This document shows positions 1-6,440 of a DNA stretch of 6,489 nucleotides, piece by piece (within the stretch, counting starts at the first letter, position 1; each line of letters starts with the position of its first letter). A model generated the notes under the pieces. That model was not told the DNA's origin. It saw nothing but the letters and a program-made list of their open reading frames with translations, and did not search any database. The stretch comes from an uncultured Flavobacteriales bacterium. Lineage in GTDB: Bacteria; Bacteroidota; Bacteroidia; Flavobacteriales_D; Crocinitomicaceae. The position numbers and the translations under genes are program-made. The DNA lies in the NCBI GenBank assembly GCA_913031405.1, contig CAJWCX010000073.1, positions 1 through 6,489 of the forward strand. Direction: 5' to 3'.

Positions 1-1945
1 ATCGATTAATCTTAATATCCCCTGAATGCAATTCGTCAGATAATCGTTTTGCAAATTCTTTGGTTCCTCCACCTCCGGGGATGAGTCCTACTCCAAATTC
101 TACAAGTCCCATGTACAATTCGGCGTGCGCAACAACTTTATCGGCATGCAAAGAGATTTCACAGCCTCCCCCAAGTGCCATATTGTGAGGAGCCACTACT
201 ACCGGTATATTTGAATAACGGATTCTCATGGTAGTGTCCTGAAAGGCTTTCACCGCAAAATTGAGTTCATCAAAGTCTTGGTCTGCAGCCATCATAAAAA
301 TCATTCCCACATTTGCACCCGCCGAGAAGTTTTGACCTGTATTTGAAATGACAAGACCCTGATACTCATTTTCCGCAATATCAATGGCTTTATTGATGCC
401 TTGAAGCACTCCACCACCAATGGTATTCATTTTAGTGTGAAATTCAAGGTTCAATATGCCATCACCAAGATGAACTAAAGTGCAGTCTGAATTGCCCCAA
501 ACTTTATTGTCATCTCTTAAAGAATTCAGGTCCACCAAATCTTCAGTTCCTGGAATAACTTGATATGATTTTGAGGCTGCATCAAAATACATGCGTTTGC
601 CATTTTCTGTTTTATAGAATGAGGTCATGCCATTAGCCCGAAGCTCATCGATTGAAGAGCCCATAGATTTTCCGGCATCTTTTATAAATTTAGCTCCTTG
701 TTCATAGCCAAATAAATCCCAGGATTCAAAAGGCCCAAGCTCCCATCCAAAACCTGCTTTAAGTGCATCATCGATTTTGTAATACTCTTCTGATATTTCG
801 GGAATCCGATTCGAAACATAAGCCAAAAGTCCACCAAATATTTTTCGATAAAATTCACCAGCCTTATCCATTCCCATAATGAGCATTTTAGTTCGTTTCT
901 TAAGGTCTTCAATCGGTTTTGCCATGTCTAGGGTCGGAAACTTAACTTTTGTTGGCGCCTCGTATTCCAAAGTGTCCAGGTTTAAGGCTAAAATCTTCCT
1001 TTTACCATTTTCATCTTTTTCTTTTTTGTAAAATCCTTGACCAGATTTTGAACCTAGCCAATTGTTTTCAACCATTTTGGCAATGTACTCTGGCAATTCA
1101 AATAGATCCTTTTCTTCGTCGTCTGGACAGTTTTGTTTCAAGCCATTAGCCACATGGACTAGAGTGTCTAATCCAACAACATCGCAGGTTCTAAATGTCG
1201 CTGATTTAGGTCTTCCAAGGATGGGGCCTGATAGCTTGTCAATCTCACTGACAGTGAAGCCCATTTCCCGAACAGCATGAAACAAAGCCATAATAGAATA
1301 GACACCAACCCTATTGGCTATAAAAGCAGGAGTATCCTTACATAAAACTGTTTTCTTTCCTAGTATTTTTGCGCCATAATCCATTAGGAATTCAATGATT
1401 TGAGGATCTGTTTTAGGTGTCGGAATGATTTCGAGAAGTTGCAAATATCTTGGTGGATTAAAGAAATGTGTTCCACAAAAATGTTTCTGGAAATCATCAC
1501 TTCTTCCATCGAGCATCATTTGAATAGGTATTCCCGAGGTATTTGAAGATATAATGGTACCGGGTTTTCGGTGCTTTTCCACTTTTTCAAAAAGCTGCTG
1601 TTTAATGTCTAATCGTTCGACAATCACTTCAATAACCCAATCACAGTCTTTTATTTTGTGAAGATCATCATCAAAATTTCCGGTTACAATTCTATTCGCA
1701 AAGGCCTTATTGTAAATAGGAGATGGGTTGGATTTTAGTGCAAACTGTAGTGATGAATTAACAATTCGATTCCGAACCGATTGATCATCAATCGATGCCC
1801 CTTTTTTCTTTTCTGCATCATTGAGTTCATTAGGTACAATATCCAATAAAAGGACCTCACATCCCACATTTGCATAATGACAAGCGATTCGAGAACCCAT
1901 TACTCCTGAACCCAATACTGCAATTTTCCGTATAAATCTTTTCAT
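1..1945 (-). CDS. fadN: 3-hydroxyacyl-CoA dehydrogenase / enoyl-CoA hydratase fusion (FadN-type), 3' end cut by window edge
   Basis: Bifunctional beta-oxidation enzyme: hydrates trans-2-enoyl-CoA and oxidises the L-3-hydroxyacyl-CoA product with NAD+, in the cytoplasm. The frame is open from ATG at 1945 to the left edge, giving 648 codons; I estimate about 150 residues are missing, since family members run near 790-800. The dehydrogenase comes first: dinucleotide-binding GSGVMG at residues 12-17, with a following LLLD strand whose Asp suggests NAD rather than NADP, then the catalytic pair His160 (in GTHFFNPP) and Glu172, and Asn211 in ANRV. The hydratase starts near residue 485, with oxyanion-hole FSAGAN at 540-545 and both acid/base glutamates, Glu596 (GGGCE) and Glu616 (GLVEFGVG), spaced 20 apart as in crotonases. 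This HAD-then-ECH order is that of Bacillus FadN, not E. coli FadB. It starts 9 nt after the marR stop; an A-rich run replaces a Shine-Dalgarno. A thiolase may follow outside the window (inference). Confidence 0.95.
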   Translation of the reverse strand, partial: MKRFIRKIAVLGSGVMGSRIACHYANVGCEVLLLDIVPNELNDAEKKKGASIDDQSVRNRIVNSSLQFALKSNPSPIYNKAFANRIVTGNFDDDLHKIKDCDWVIEVIVERLDIKQQLFEKVEKHRKPGTIISSNTSGIPIQMMLDGRSDDFQKHFCGTHFFNPPRYLQLLEIIPTPKTDPQIIEFLMDYGAKILGKKTVLCKDTPAFIANRVGVYSIMALFHAVREMGFTVSEIDKLSGPILGRPKSATFRTCDVVGLDTLVHVANGLKQNCPDDEEKDLFELPEYIAKMVENNWLGSKSGQGFYKKEKDENGKRKILALNLDTLEYEAPTKVKFPTLDMAKPIEDLKKRTKMLIMGMDKAGEFYRKIFGGLLAYVSNRIPEISEEYYKIDDALKAGFGWELGPFESWDLFGYEQGAKFIKDAGKSMGSSIDELRANGMTSFYKTENGKRMYFDAASKSYQVIPGTEDLVDLNSLRDDNKVWGNSDCTLVHLGDGILNLEFHTKMNTIGGGVLQGINKAIDIAENEYQGLVISNTGQNFSAGANVGMIFMMAADQDFDELNFAVKAFQDTTMRIRYSNIPVVVAPHNMALGGGCEISLHADKVVAHAELYMGLVEFGVGLIPGGGGTKEFAKRLSDELHSGDIKINR

Positions 1946-1954
1946 ATTTTTTTT

Positions 1955-2407
1955 TTAAGATTCTGTATTCTTTTCTAGTTCTACTTCTTCAATTGCCAAA
2001 TCCAAAGCATCCATAACATTAAAGAATCCTTTAAGATCACGTTCCTTAATTTTTGACGAGACTTTTTCATTGAACTCCAAAAGGAAGTTCTTTACCATTC
2101 TTCTACTATCTACTCCTTTTTGAGTTAAAAAAATATTCACTTTTCGTTTGTCTCCTTTAAGGTTTTTTCGTTCAATGAGACCGTTTTTTTCCATTGCATT
2201 GAGTGTTCTTGATAAGGAAGTGGGTTCCATGCCCATTTTAGGACCTAGCTGAGTGCTTAGGGTTCCTGATTTTTCAACAATCATAAGGATAAAACCCACA
2301 GACATGGTCGTTCCATGCATCATGGCTTTTTGATTGTACATGCGTGATACTCGATGCCATGCATGACGAATCAAAAAATCTAAAAAGATGATTTTTTTTT
2401 CACTCAT
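1955..2407 (-). CDS. MarR-family transcriptional regulator, probable regulator of the beta-oxidation operon
   Basis: Predicted winged-helix DNA-binding protein of 150 residues, the usual MarR length, expected to act as a dimer. Helix-turn-helix spans about residues 48-78, with the recognition helix around PTSLSRTLNAMEKNGL. The wing follows with the family signature of Asp86, Arg88, then LTxxG at 94-98. The N-terminal helix (about 5-30) and C-terminal helices (about 100-145) would form the dimer interface. It sits 9 nt upstream of the fadN-type gene, so the two are surely co-transcribed. By analogy with other MarR proteins beside catabolic genes it may be a repressor released by an acyl-CoA; that ligand is inference. 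A 14-bp palindrome 27 nt upstream of the start is the obvious candidate operator. Codons 3-6 contain a run of nine A, and the start codon lies within a small inverted repeat. Confidence 0.93.
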   Translation of the reverse strand: MSEKKIIFLDFLIRHAWHRVSRMYNQKAMMHGTTMSVGFILMIVEKSGTLSTQLGPKMGMEPTSLSRTLNAMEKNGLIERKNLKGDKRKVNIFLTQKGVDSRRMVKNFLLEFNEKVSSKIKERDLKGFFNVMDALDLAIEEVELEKNTES

Positions 2408-2425
2408 TAAGAGTGTAAATTTAGT

Positions 2426-2457
2426 AAAAAATATTATGCATGCATAAAATTACCAAA
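2426..2457 (-). promoter_or_regulatory. Candidate Bacteroidota-type promoter for marR-fadN
   Basis: Read on the minus strand, TTTG (2457-2454, inside the last paaI codons) is followed by a 20-nt spacer and TATTTTTT (2433-2426). This matches the Bacteroidota -33 TTTG exactly and the -7 TAnnTTTG at five of six fixed positions. The predicted start site would leave a leader of roughly 10-15 nt before the marR ATG. The palindrome at 2434-2447 fills the spacer up to the -7, where a bound dimer would block polymerase. The region is AT-rich and other five-of-six -7 matches exist nearby, so the assignment is moderate. Confidence 0.45.
2434..2447. promoter_or_regulatory. Perfect 14-bp palindrome TTATGCATGCATAA, candidate MarR operator
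   Basis: The sequence TTATGCATGCATAA equals its own reverse complement. Beyond one mismatched position on each side the symmetry resumes for three more bases (AAT and ATT), so it is a 22-bp dyad with one broken pair. It begins 2 nt past the paaI stop and ends 27 nt before the marR start. Size, symmetry and position next to a marR gene fit a homodimeric MarR binding site. It has no loop, so it is a poor RNA hairpin and more likely acts as DNA. Binding by this MarR is inference. Confidence 0.6.
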
Positions 2458-2875
2458 CTATTTTTGAGATGTAAACTGTGCCCTTCATAAGGGCAACCAA
2501 TTCATTATTTTGATTGAATATTTCAATGTGATATAGGCCAGTTTTCTTACCTCGATGTATTTCTCTTGATGCACTGGTCAATCGATCTCCAATTTTCACC
2601 TTTACCAAGTGTGAGATGGATGTTTCAATACTAAAACTTTGATAACCATGGCTATTTGCGGCAAATGCCAGTGTTGAGTCTGCCAGAGAGTAGGATATTC
2701 CTCCATGTGCAATTGAAAACCCATTGAGCATATCTTCTTTGATCATGCACGAGAGGGAACATGATCCCTTTTCAATAGTATTCACTTCTATGTTCATCCA
2801 ATTGCTGAAGGCATCTTTACTCATCATAAGATTGATAACTTCTTCAGGTGTCTTCATTTCATGTATGCGATCCAT
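2450..2875 (-). CDS. paaI: PaaI-type hotdog-fold acyl-CoA thioesterase
   Basis: Predicted cytoplasmic thioesterase hydrolysing acyl- or aryl-CoA esters to free CoA. It has 141 residues from the first ATG, nearly the length of E. coli PaaI (140). The match to that protein, recalled rather than aligned by tool, is clear: MLNG at 49-52, HGG at 57-59, SLAD with the catalytic Asp66 (E. coli Asp61), NSxG at 74-77, and a shared later stretch of the form GKxTGxYxIEIxNQ. Asn51 corresponds to E. coli Asn46. Two starts are possible: ATG at 2875, overlapping the SPOR gene by 22 nt, or Met7 at 2857, which makes a classic 4-nt ATGA overlap and leaves an N-terminus close to the E. coli length. Next to marR and fadN it may free CoA from stalled beta-oxidation intermediates. 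No phenylacetate (paa) catabolic genes are visible, so the E. coli substrate should not be assumed. Confidence 0.92.
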   Translation of the reverse strand: MDRIHEMKTPEEVINLMMSKDAFSNWMNIEVNTIEKGSCSLSCMIKEDMLNGFSIAHGGISYSLADSTLAFAANSHGYQSFSIETSISHLVKVKIGDRLTSASREIHRGKKTGLYHIEIFNQNNELVALMKGTVYISKIVW

Positions 2876-3516
2876 GCCAAAATATTTAAGTGATTTCTCA
2901 ATTTATCCAATGCGATTTCTGCCTCCAAATTATTTAAATAGGTGCTATGCGAAACACGAAACCAGCCATTATGTTCAATAACTTTACGGTTCTTGCTTAA
3001 GCTTTCTCTGTTCGATGCAAACGAATAAGCATTTTGTTCTTGCTCAAAAGAACCAATCACAATATGAAAGTTTTTGGAACCTCTATCTAATTCAGATTCA
3101 ATAGTTACATTATGGTTTTCATTAAGCGTTTCATTTTCGGAGGTCTCAATTATTATGCTATCTTGAACATCATCATTCGTTACGGATTCATCTTCAATGA
3201 ATTGGATTTTTTCTTCTTTATGTTTTTTATTTGGTTTGTTCTGTATATTCTCAGTAATGATGCTCGCTTTTTGATTCCGTTGTTCTTTTTGAGTATTAAA
3301 AATTGTTTTTCTGTAAATGAACAGAAAAATGCTACCAATTATAATGATCATTGCAATCGATAAAATTGGAATCCATATTGGTTTCTTCTTTCTATCAAAT
3401 TCAGCTTTTTCTAAAATGGGTTTTTGGACCTTGGGCTTTACATAATTTAATGGTGCAACATCCAAGTCGTCATTCCATTGCTCTTTTTCAGAATATTCTT
3501 TGGGATCTTCAGCCAT
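2854..3516 (-). CDS. Single-pass membrane protein with C-terminal SPOR domain
   Basis: Predicted inner-membrane protein of 220 residues with its C-terminus in the periplasm. Residues 1-46 are cytoplasmic and end in a basic patch (RKKK, 42-45). A single hydrophobic segment spans about 47-68. A charged, low-complexity linker rich in E, N, K and D covers about 70-148. A SPOR domain fills 149-220, beginning NFHIVIGSF and carrying the conserved NGWFRVS core, an EA-rich helix and a final AW strand. SPOR domains bind glycan strands lacking stem peptides, as found at division septa, so a role in cell-wall turnover or division is likely; the partner is unknown. I chose ATG at 3516, 1 nt after the metallohydrolase stop. 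The frame is open upstream to an ATG at 3642, but those 42 residues overlap the neighbouring gene and do not resemble a SPOR-protein N-terminus. Confidence 0.88.
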   Translation of the reverse strand: MAEDPKEYSEKEQWNDDLDVAPLNYVKPKVQKPILEKAEFDRKKKPIWIPILSIAMIIIIGSIFLFIYRKTIFNTQKEQRNQKASIITENIQNKPNKKHKEEKIQFIEDESVTNDDVQDSIIIETSENETLNENHNVTIESELDRGSKNFHIVIGSFEQEQNAYSFASNRESLSKNRKVIEHNGWFRVSHSTYLNNLEAEIALDKLRNHLNILAWIAYMK

Positions 3517-3517
3517 G

Positions 3518-4372
3518 TTAAAATAGTTCGTTAAAATCGAAACACTTTTCAAGACGAATTCCTTTTTCAGTGTTTTTGAGGGTGCAGCATTCATTGACAG
3601 CATCATGCTCCAAAAATAAAATGTAGTTCTCTTTTTCTGCAATATTTAGAAAGGTTCCTTTTTCTTCAAGCGTAGTTAAAGGTCTTGTATCATAACCCAT
3701 AACATAGGGCAGGGGTATGTGACCGACACTAGGTAATAGATCTGCCATAAAAACAAGAGTTTTACCCTTATATTGAATATGAGGAATCATCATGTTTTCT
3801 GTATGTCCGTCAACAAAAAGAATGTCCATATTTGGAAATACATCTTTTGTTAATGTTTCTTTTTTTGTAACAAACTTGAGCTGTCCGCTTTCTTGAATTG
3901 GTAAAATATTTTCTTTTAAGAAGGAAGCTTTTTCTCTACCATTTGGATTTATAGCCCATTCCCAGTGATTTTGAGTGCTCCAATAAGTGGCATTCTTGAA
4001 GTGAGGTCGAAATCCATTTTTTTGATCATTCCAAACAACTGCACCTCCACAATGGTCAAAATGAAGGTGTGTTAAGAATACATCGGTAATTTCGTCTTTG
4101 TGAAAACCCAATTGACTCAATCCTTTATTTAAAGAATCTGTTCCATGCAGATAATAATGAGAAAAAAATTTTTCAGATTGTTTGTTTCCCATACCTGTGT
4201 CAATCAGCATCAATCGTTTTCCGTCTTCAATCAATAAACTCCTTAGAGCCCAAGAGCACATGTTATTTTGGTCGGCTGGATTCGTTTTAGACCAAAGACT
4301 TTTGGGTACCACGCCAAACATAGCACCCCCGTCAAGCTTAAAAAACCCAGTATTTAAAACATGTATTTTCAT
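3518..4372 (-). CDS. MBL-fold metallohydrolase, YtnP/lactonase-like
   Basis: Metallo-beta-lactamase-fold hydrolase of 284 residues with a complete two-metal site: HLHFDH motif (His102, His104, Asp106, His107), His190 in DGH, bridging Asp211 in MADLLP, and His256 in EHDA. The N-terminal signature DGGAMFGVVPKSLWSK (14-29) is, from memory, close to that of Bacillus YtnP, an N-acyl-homoserine-lactone-degrading enzyme of the AHL-lactonase clade. That supports a lactonase or related ester hydrolase, but the true substrate cannot be told from sequence; many Bacteroidota members are of unknown role. There is no convincing signal peptide, so it is probably cytoplasmic. It starts 5 nt after the kup stop and ends 1 nt before the SPOR gene, so it is translated from the same message. 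No Shine-Dalgarno is visible. Confidence 0.9.
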   Translation of the reverse strand: MKIHVLNTGFFKLDGGAMFGVVPKSLWSKTNPADQNNMCSWALRSLLIEDGKRLMLIDTGMGNKQSEKFFSHYYLHGTDSLNKGLSQLGFHKDEITDVFLTHLHFDHCGGAVVWNDQKNGFRPHFKNATYWSTQNHWEWAINPNGREKASFLKENILPIQESGQLKFVTKKETLTKDVFPNMDILFVDGHTENMMIPHIQYKGKTLVFMADLLPSVGHIPLPYVMGYDTRPLTTLEEKGTFLNIAEKENYILFLEHDAVNECCTLKNTEKGIRLEKCFDFNELF

Positions 4373-4377
4373 GAGGC

Positions 4378-6339
4378 TTAAGTTATGGAATAATCCTCAA
4401 AGTCTTCTGTCATTTCGTGATCAACCTGATTGGTAACTGATATTGGTATGTAATCAACAGAAACATTGGTCTTGTCCAATCCAAAATCTTCAGCCGGCTT
4501 AAGGCCTATACTTTTGACAAAGCGATAGGCTTTAATACAAATATTTTGAAACCAAGTGAGGTCGTTGTCTGCAGATACTCTTGAATTGATGACCACAAAC
4601 TTGAAATCAACTTCTTGGAACGTACCTCTTACTGATTCAAAAACACTCTCACCGGTAAGTTCATTTTTACTTACCATTTTACCGTGAATCTTCCGCATCA
4701 TATATTCGAATTGATGCTCTTCCTTAAATCCGAGTTGAAGACTCACATAGTAACATGATTTATCAATGATTTCATTCACAGAGTAATGAACACCCCAGGG
4801 TTCATTTTGTATGTCAAGGTGTAAAAACCAAATAACTCCAGCTTTTCTCGGTTTTTTCTTAAATAAAGAATGGAAAACAGTGGTATCTAATTTATTAGAT
4901 GAATTACTTCTCGTTGGAAAAACTATGTTTGAGGCTTCGTATGGTATCTTGGGATCGTTTTTAACGGCCTCAATGAGCTTTTTTGCTCTCTTCATAGGTA
5001 CATACTCTGTAATACTGGTTCTCAATTCTTTTGCTTTGTTATAGAGGAATAATAAAACAAAGAAGGTTGTCGCAAGGATTAGTGTAAACCATCCTCCAGA
5101 AACAATTTTACCCAGATTTGACATGAGAAATACTCCTTCGATAGCAATAAATATCATGAAGATAATCGCATAGAACACTCTTGCTTTAGGATATTTCACA
5201 AGAAGTAAAAAACCAAGAAGTATTGATGTCATTACCATATCAATGGTAATGGCAAGGCCATAGGTGTGTTCCATTGCGCTTGATTTTCTAAAAATAAAGA
5301 TGACCATTAAACATCCAAACATCAAGAACCAGTTGATAAAAGGGATGTAAATCTGACCTTTATTGTCTGTGGGGTATTTCACTTTAAGGTTGGTCCATAG
5401 CTTAAGCTTAATGGCTTCATTCATGAGTGTGAAGACCCCTGTAATCAAGGCTTGAGATGCAATAATGGTTGCTGCTGTTGCAATAGCGATAGCAAAAGGC
5501 ATCATTCCACCAGGAACCATAGAATAAAACACCGTTTCACTTCCTTGAAGACCAAAGTCAGGCGAAAGACATAATGCAGCTTGTCCCATATAATTGGTAA
5601 CCAAGAGGGTTGCTACAAAGCCCCAGCTAACTCGAATATTTCCCTTGCCACAATGGCCAAGATCGGAATACAATGCCTCTGCTCCAGTTGTACAAAGGAA
5701 TACGGAACCTAAAATCCAGAACCCTCCGTCAATATTTGTGATAAGATTAACAGCCCACCATGGGTTCAGTGCTCTCAGCACACTTGGATTGTCTATAATC
5801 TGAAGAGCCCCAAGATATCCCAAAAATGAAAACCAAATCACCATGAAAGGCCCAAAAAACTTTCCAATAGCTGCTGTGCCAAATTGTTGAACAGCAAATA
5901 AAAGAACAATGATCGCGACGATAATGGGGATGACTGGTAAATTAGGGTATATGTTATTGATTCCTTCAACTGCTGATGAAATTGAAATAGCGGGTGTTAT
6001 GAAGCCATCAGCAATGAGTGTTGAACAGCCTATTAATGCAGGGATTATAATCCATCGGTATCTCCGTTCTTTTAAGAGGGCAAAAAGAGCAAAAATACCC
6101 CCTTCTCCTTTGTTATCGGAATTCAGCGCAAAATAGATGTATTTAAAAGTAGCTATGAGCAGTAAGGTCCAGATTACACATGAAAGCCCACCTAAAATAA
6201 AGGCTTCATTAATGTTTTTTCCTCCTCCCGTAATGGCTTGAAAAACATAAAGAGGAGAAGTACCAATATCTCCGAATACAATACCGGTACTGATTAATAT
6301 TCCTGCAAATGTTATTTTGCTTACGTTTGAGTCGCTCAT
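4378..6339 (-). CDS. kup: Kup-family potassium uptake transporter
   Basis: Inner-membrane K+ transporter of the KUP/HAK/KT family, expected to be a K+/H+ symporter. It has 653 residues, slightly longer than E. coli Kup (622). Family hallmarks are present: GDIGTSPLYV at 23-32 in the first membrane helix with Asp24, the cytoplasmic GEGGIFALFALL (78-89), ADGFITPAISI at 110-120, and GAEALYSDLGHCGK at 219-232. Around twelve hydrophobic segments run from about residue 11 to 433, followed by a cytosolic domain of about 220 residues ending in an acidic tail. Related KUP proteins in other bacteria bind cyclic di-AMP through the C-terminal region; whether this one does is unknown. The ATG at 6339 fits the usual short N-terminus. 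It is first in a tight minus-strand series and has a candidate -7 element plus an inverted repeat just upstream. Confidence 0.97.
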   Translation of the reverse strand: MSDSNVSKITFAGILISTGIVFGDIGTSPLYVFQAITGGGKNINEAFILGGLSCVIWTLLLIATFKYIYFALNSDNKGEGGIFALFALLKERRYRWIIIPALIGCSTLIADGFITPAISISSAVEGINNIYPNLPVIPIIVAIIVLLFAVQQFGTAAIGKFFGPFMVIWFSFLGYLGALQIIDNPSVLRALNPWWAVNLITNIDGGFWILGSVFLCTTGAEALYSDLGHCGKGNIRVSWGFVATLLVTNYMGQAALCLSPDFGLQGSETVFYSMVPGGMMPFAIAIATAATIIASQALITGVFTLMNEAIKLKLWTNLKVKYPTDNKGQIYIPFINWFLMFGCLMVIFIFRKSSAMEHTYGLAITIDMVMTSILLGFLLLVKYPKARVFYAIIFMIFIAIEGVFLMSNLGKIVSGGWFTLILATTFFVLLFLYNKAKELRTSITEYVPMKRAKKLIEAVKNDPKIPYEASNIVFPTRSNSSNKLDTTVFHSLFKKKPRKAGVIWFLHLDIQNEPWGVHYSVNEIIDKSCYYVSLQLGFKEEHQFEYMMRKIHGKMVSKNELTGESVFESVRGTFQEVDFKFVVINSRVSADNDLTWFQNICIKAYRFVKSIGLKPAEDFGLDKTNVSVDYIPISVTNQVDHEMTEDFEDYSIT

Positions 6340-6354
6340 TCAATGATATTGAAA

Positions 6355-6362
6355 CAAAATTA
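6355..6362 (-). promoter_or_regulatory. Candidate kup -7 element (TAATTTTG)
   Basis: On the minus strand TAATTTTG matches the Bacteroidota -7 consensus TAnnTTTG at all fixed positions. It lies 16 nt before the kup start, predicting a very short leader. No TTG is found at the expected 17-23 nt spacing upstream, so the -33 half is missing and the call is tentative. Its upstream end overlaps the inverted repeat at 6360-6381. Confidence 0.35.
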
Positions 6363-6381
6363 ATTCAATTTTTTGAATTAA
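6360..6381. repeat. Perfect 9-bp inverted repeat with 4-nt loop upstream of kup
   Basis: The arms are TTAATTCAA (6360-6368) and TTGAATTAA (6373-6381), separated by TTTT. The match is perfect but entirely low-GC. It lies 20 nt upstream of the kup start, overlaps the candidate kup -7, and ends 16 nt before the tRNA promoter's -33. It is not placed as a terminator, since both flanking genes point away from it. A protein-binding operator is the more likely reading; chance symmetry in AT-rich DNA is possible. Confidence 0.5.
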
Positions 6382-6397
6382 GAATGTTATTTGTGAC

Positions 6398-6430
6398 TTG
6401 AAATCTCAAATGAAAAATACTGTATATTTG
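6398..6430 (+). promoter_or_regulatory. Bacteroidota-type promoter of tRNA-Leu
   Basis: TTG at 6398-6400, a 22-nt spacer, and TATATTTG at 6423-6430 match the -33/-7 pattern (TTG, 17-23 nt, TAnnTTTG) of Bacteroidota housekeeping promoters, with all fixed positions correct. The -7 ends 10 nt before the tRNA, so transcription should start only a few bases upstream of the mature 5' end. Confidence 0.72.
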
Positions 6431-6440
6431 CAACGAAAAT

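Larger units (their letters stand above)
6340..6440. other. Divergent intergenic region between kup and tRNA-Leu
   Basis: This 101-bp, strongly AT-rich gap is the only intergenic space in the window longer than 50 bp. It carries the tRNA promoter on the plus strand, a candidate kup -7 element on the minus strand, and an inverted repeat between them. No open reading frame of note is seen in it. Confidence 0.8.

Noticed and set aside
682..912. 76-codon minus-strand open frame with Met start
   Set aside because: It lies inside the dehydrogenase/hydratase gene in a shifted frame; the main frame is intact and recognisable on both sides, so this is a shadow.
949..1280. Two plus-strand open frames antisense to the dehydrogenase/hydratase gene
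   Set aside because: No family resemblance and no promoter; the opposite strand encodes a well-conserved enzyme across the same bases.
1946..1956. Run of ten A on the minus strand between marR and the fadN-type gene, considered as a terminator tail or slippage site
   Set aside because: No GC-rich stem precedes it and it would be A rather than U in the transcript; A-rich sequence before a start codon is normal for Bacteroidota translation signals.
2315..2364. Two further ATGCAT hexamers inside marR (2315-2320 and 2359-2364), resembling the operator core
   Set aside because: They match only the six-base core, lack the TTATGC/GCATAA arms, and in coding sequence arise easily from Met-His or His-Ala codon combinations.
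3517..3642. 42-codon upstream extension of the SPOR-domain gene
   Set aside because: It would overlap the metallohydrolase gene by 125 nt, and the ATG at 3516 gives a normal 1-nt spacing and a typical hydrophilic N-terminus.
5594..6136. Plus-strand open frames antisense to kup
   Set aside because: Shadows of the conserved Kup membrane region; compositions look like reverse complements of hydrophobic helices.
6341..6351. Short inverted repeat CAAT-GAT-ATTG next to the kup start
   Set aside because: Only 4 bp per arm in AT-rich DNA, expected by chance.
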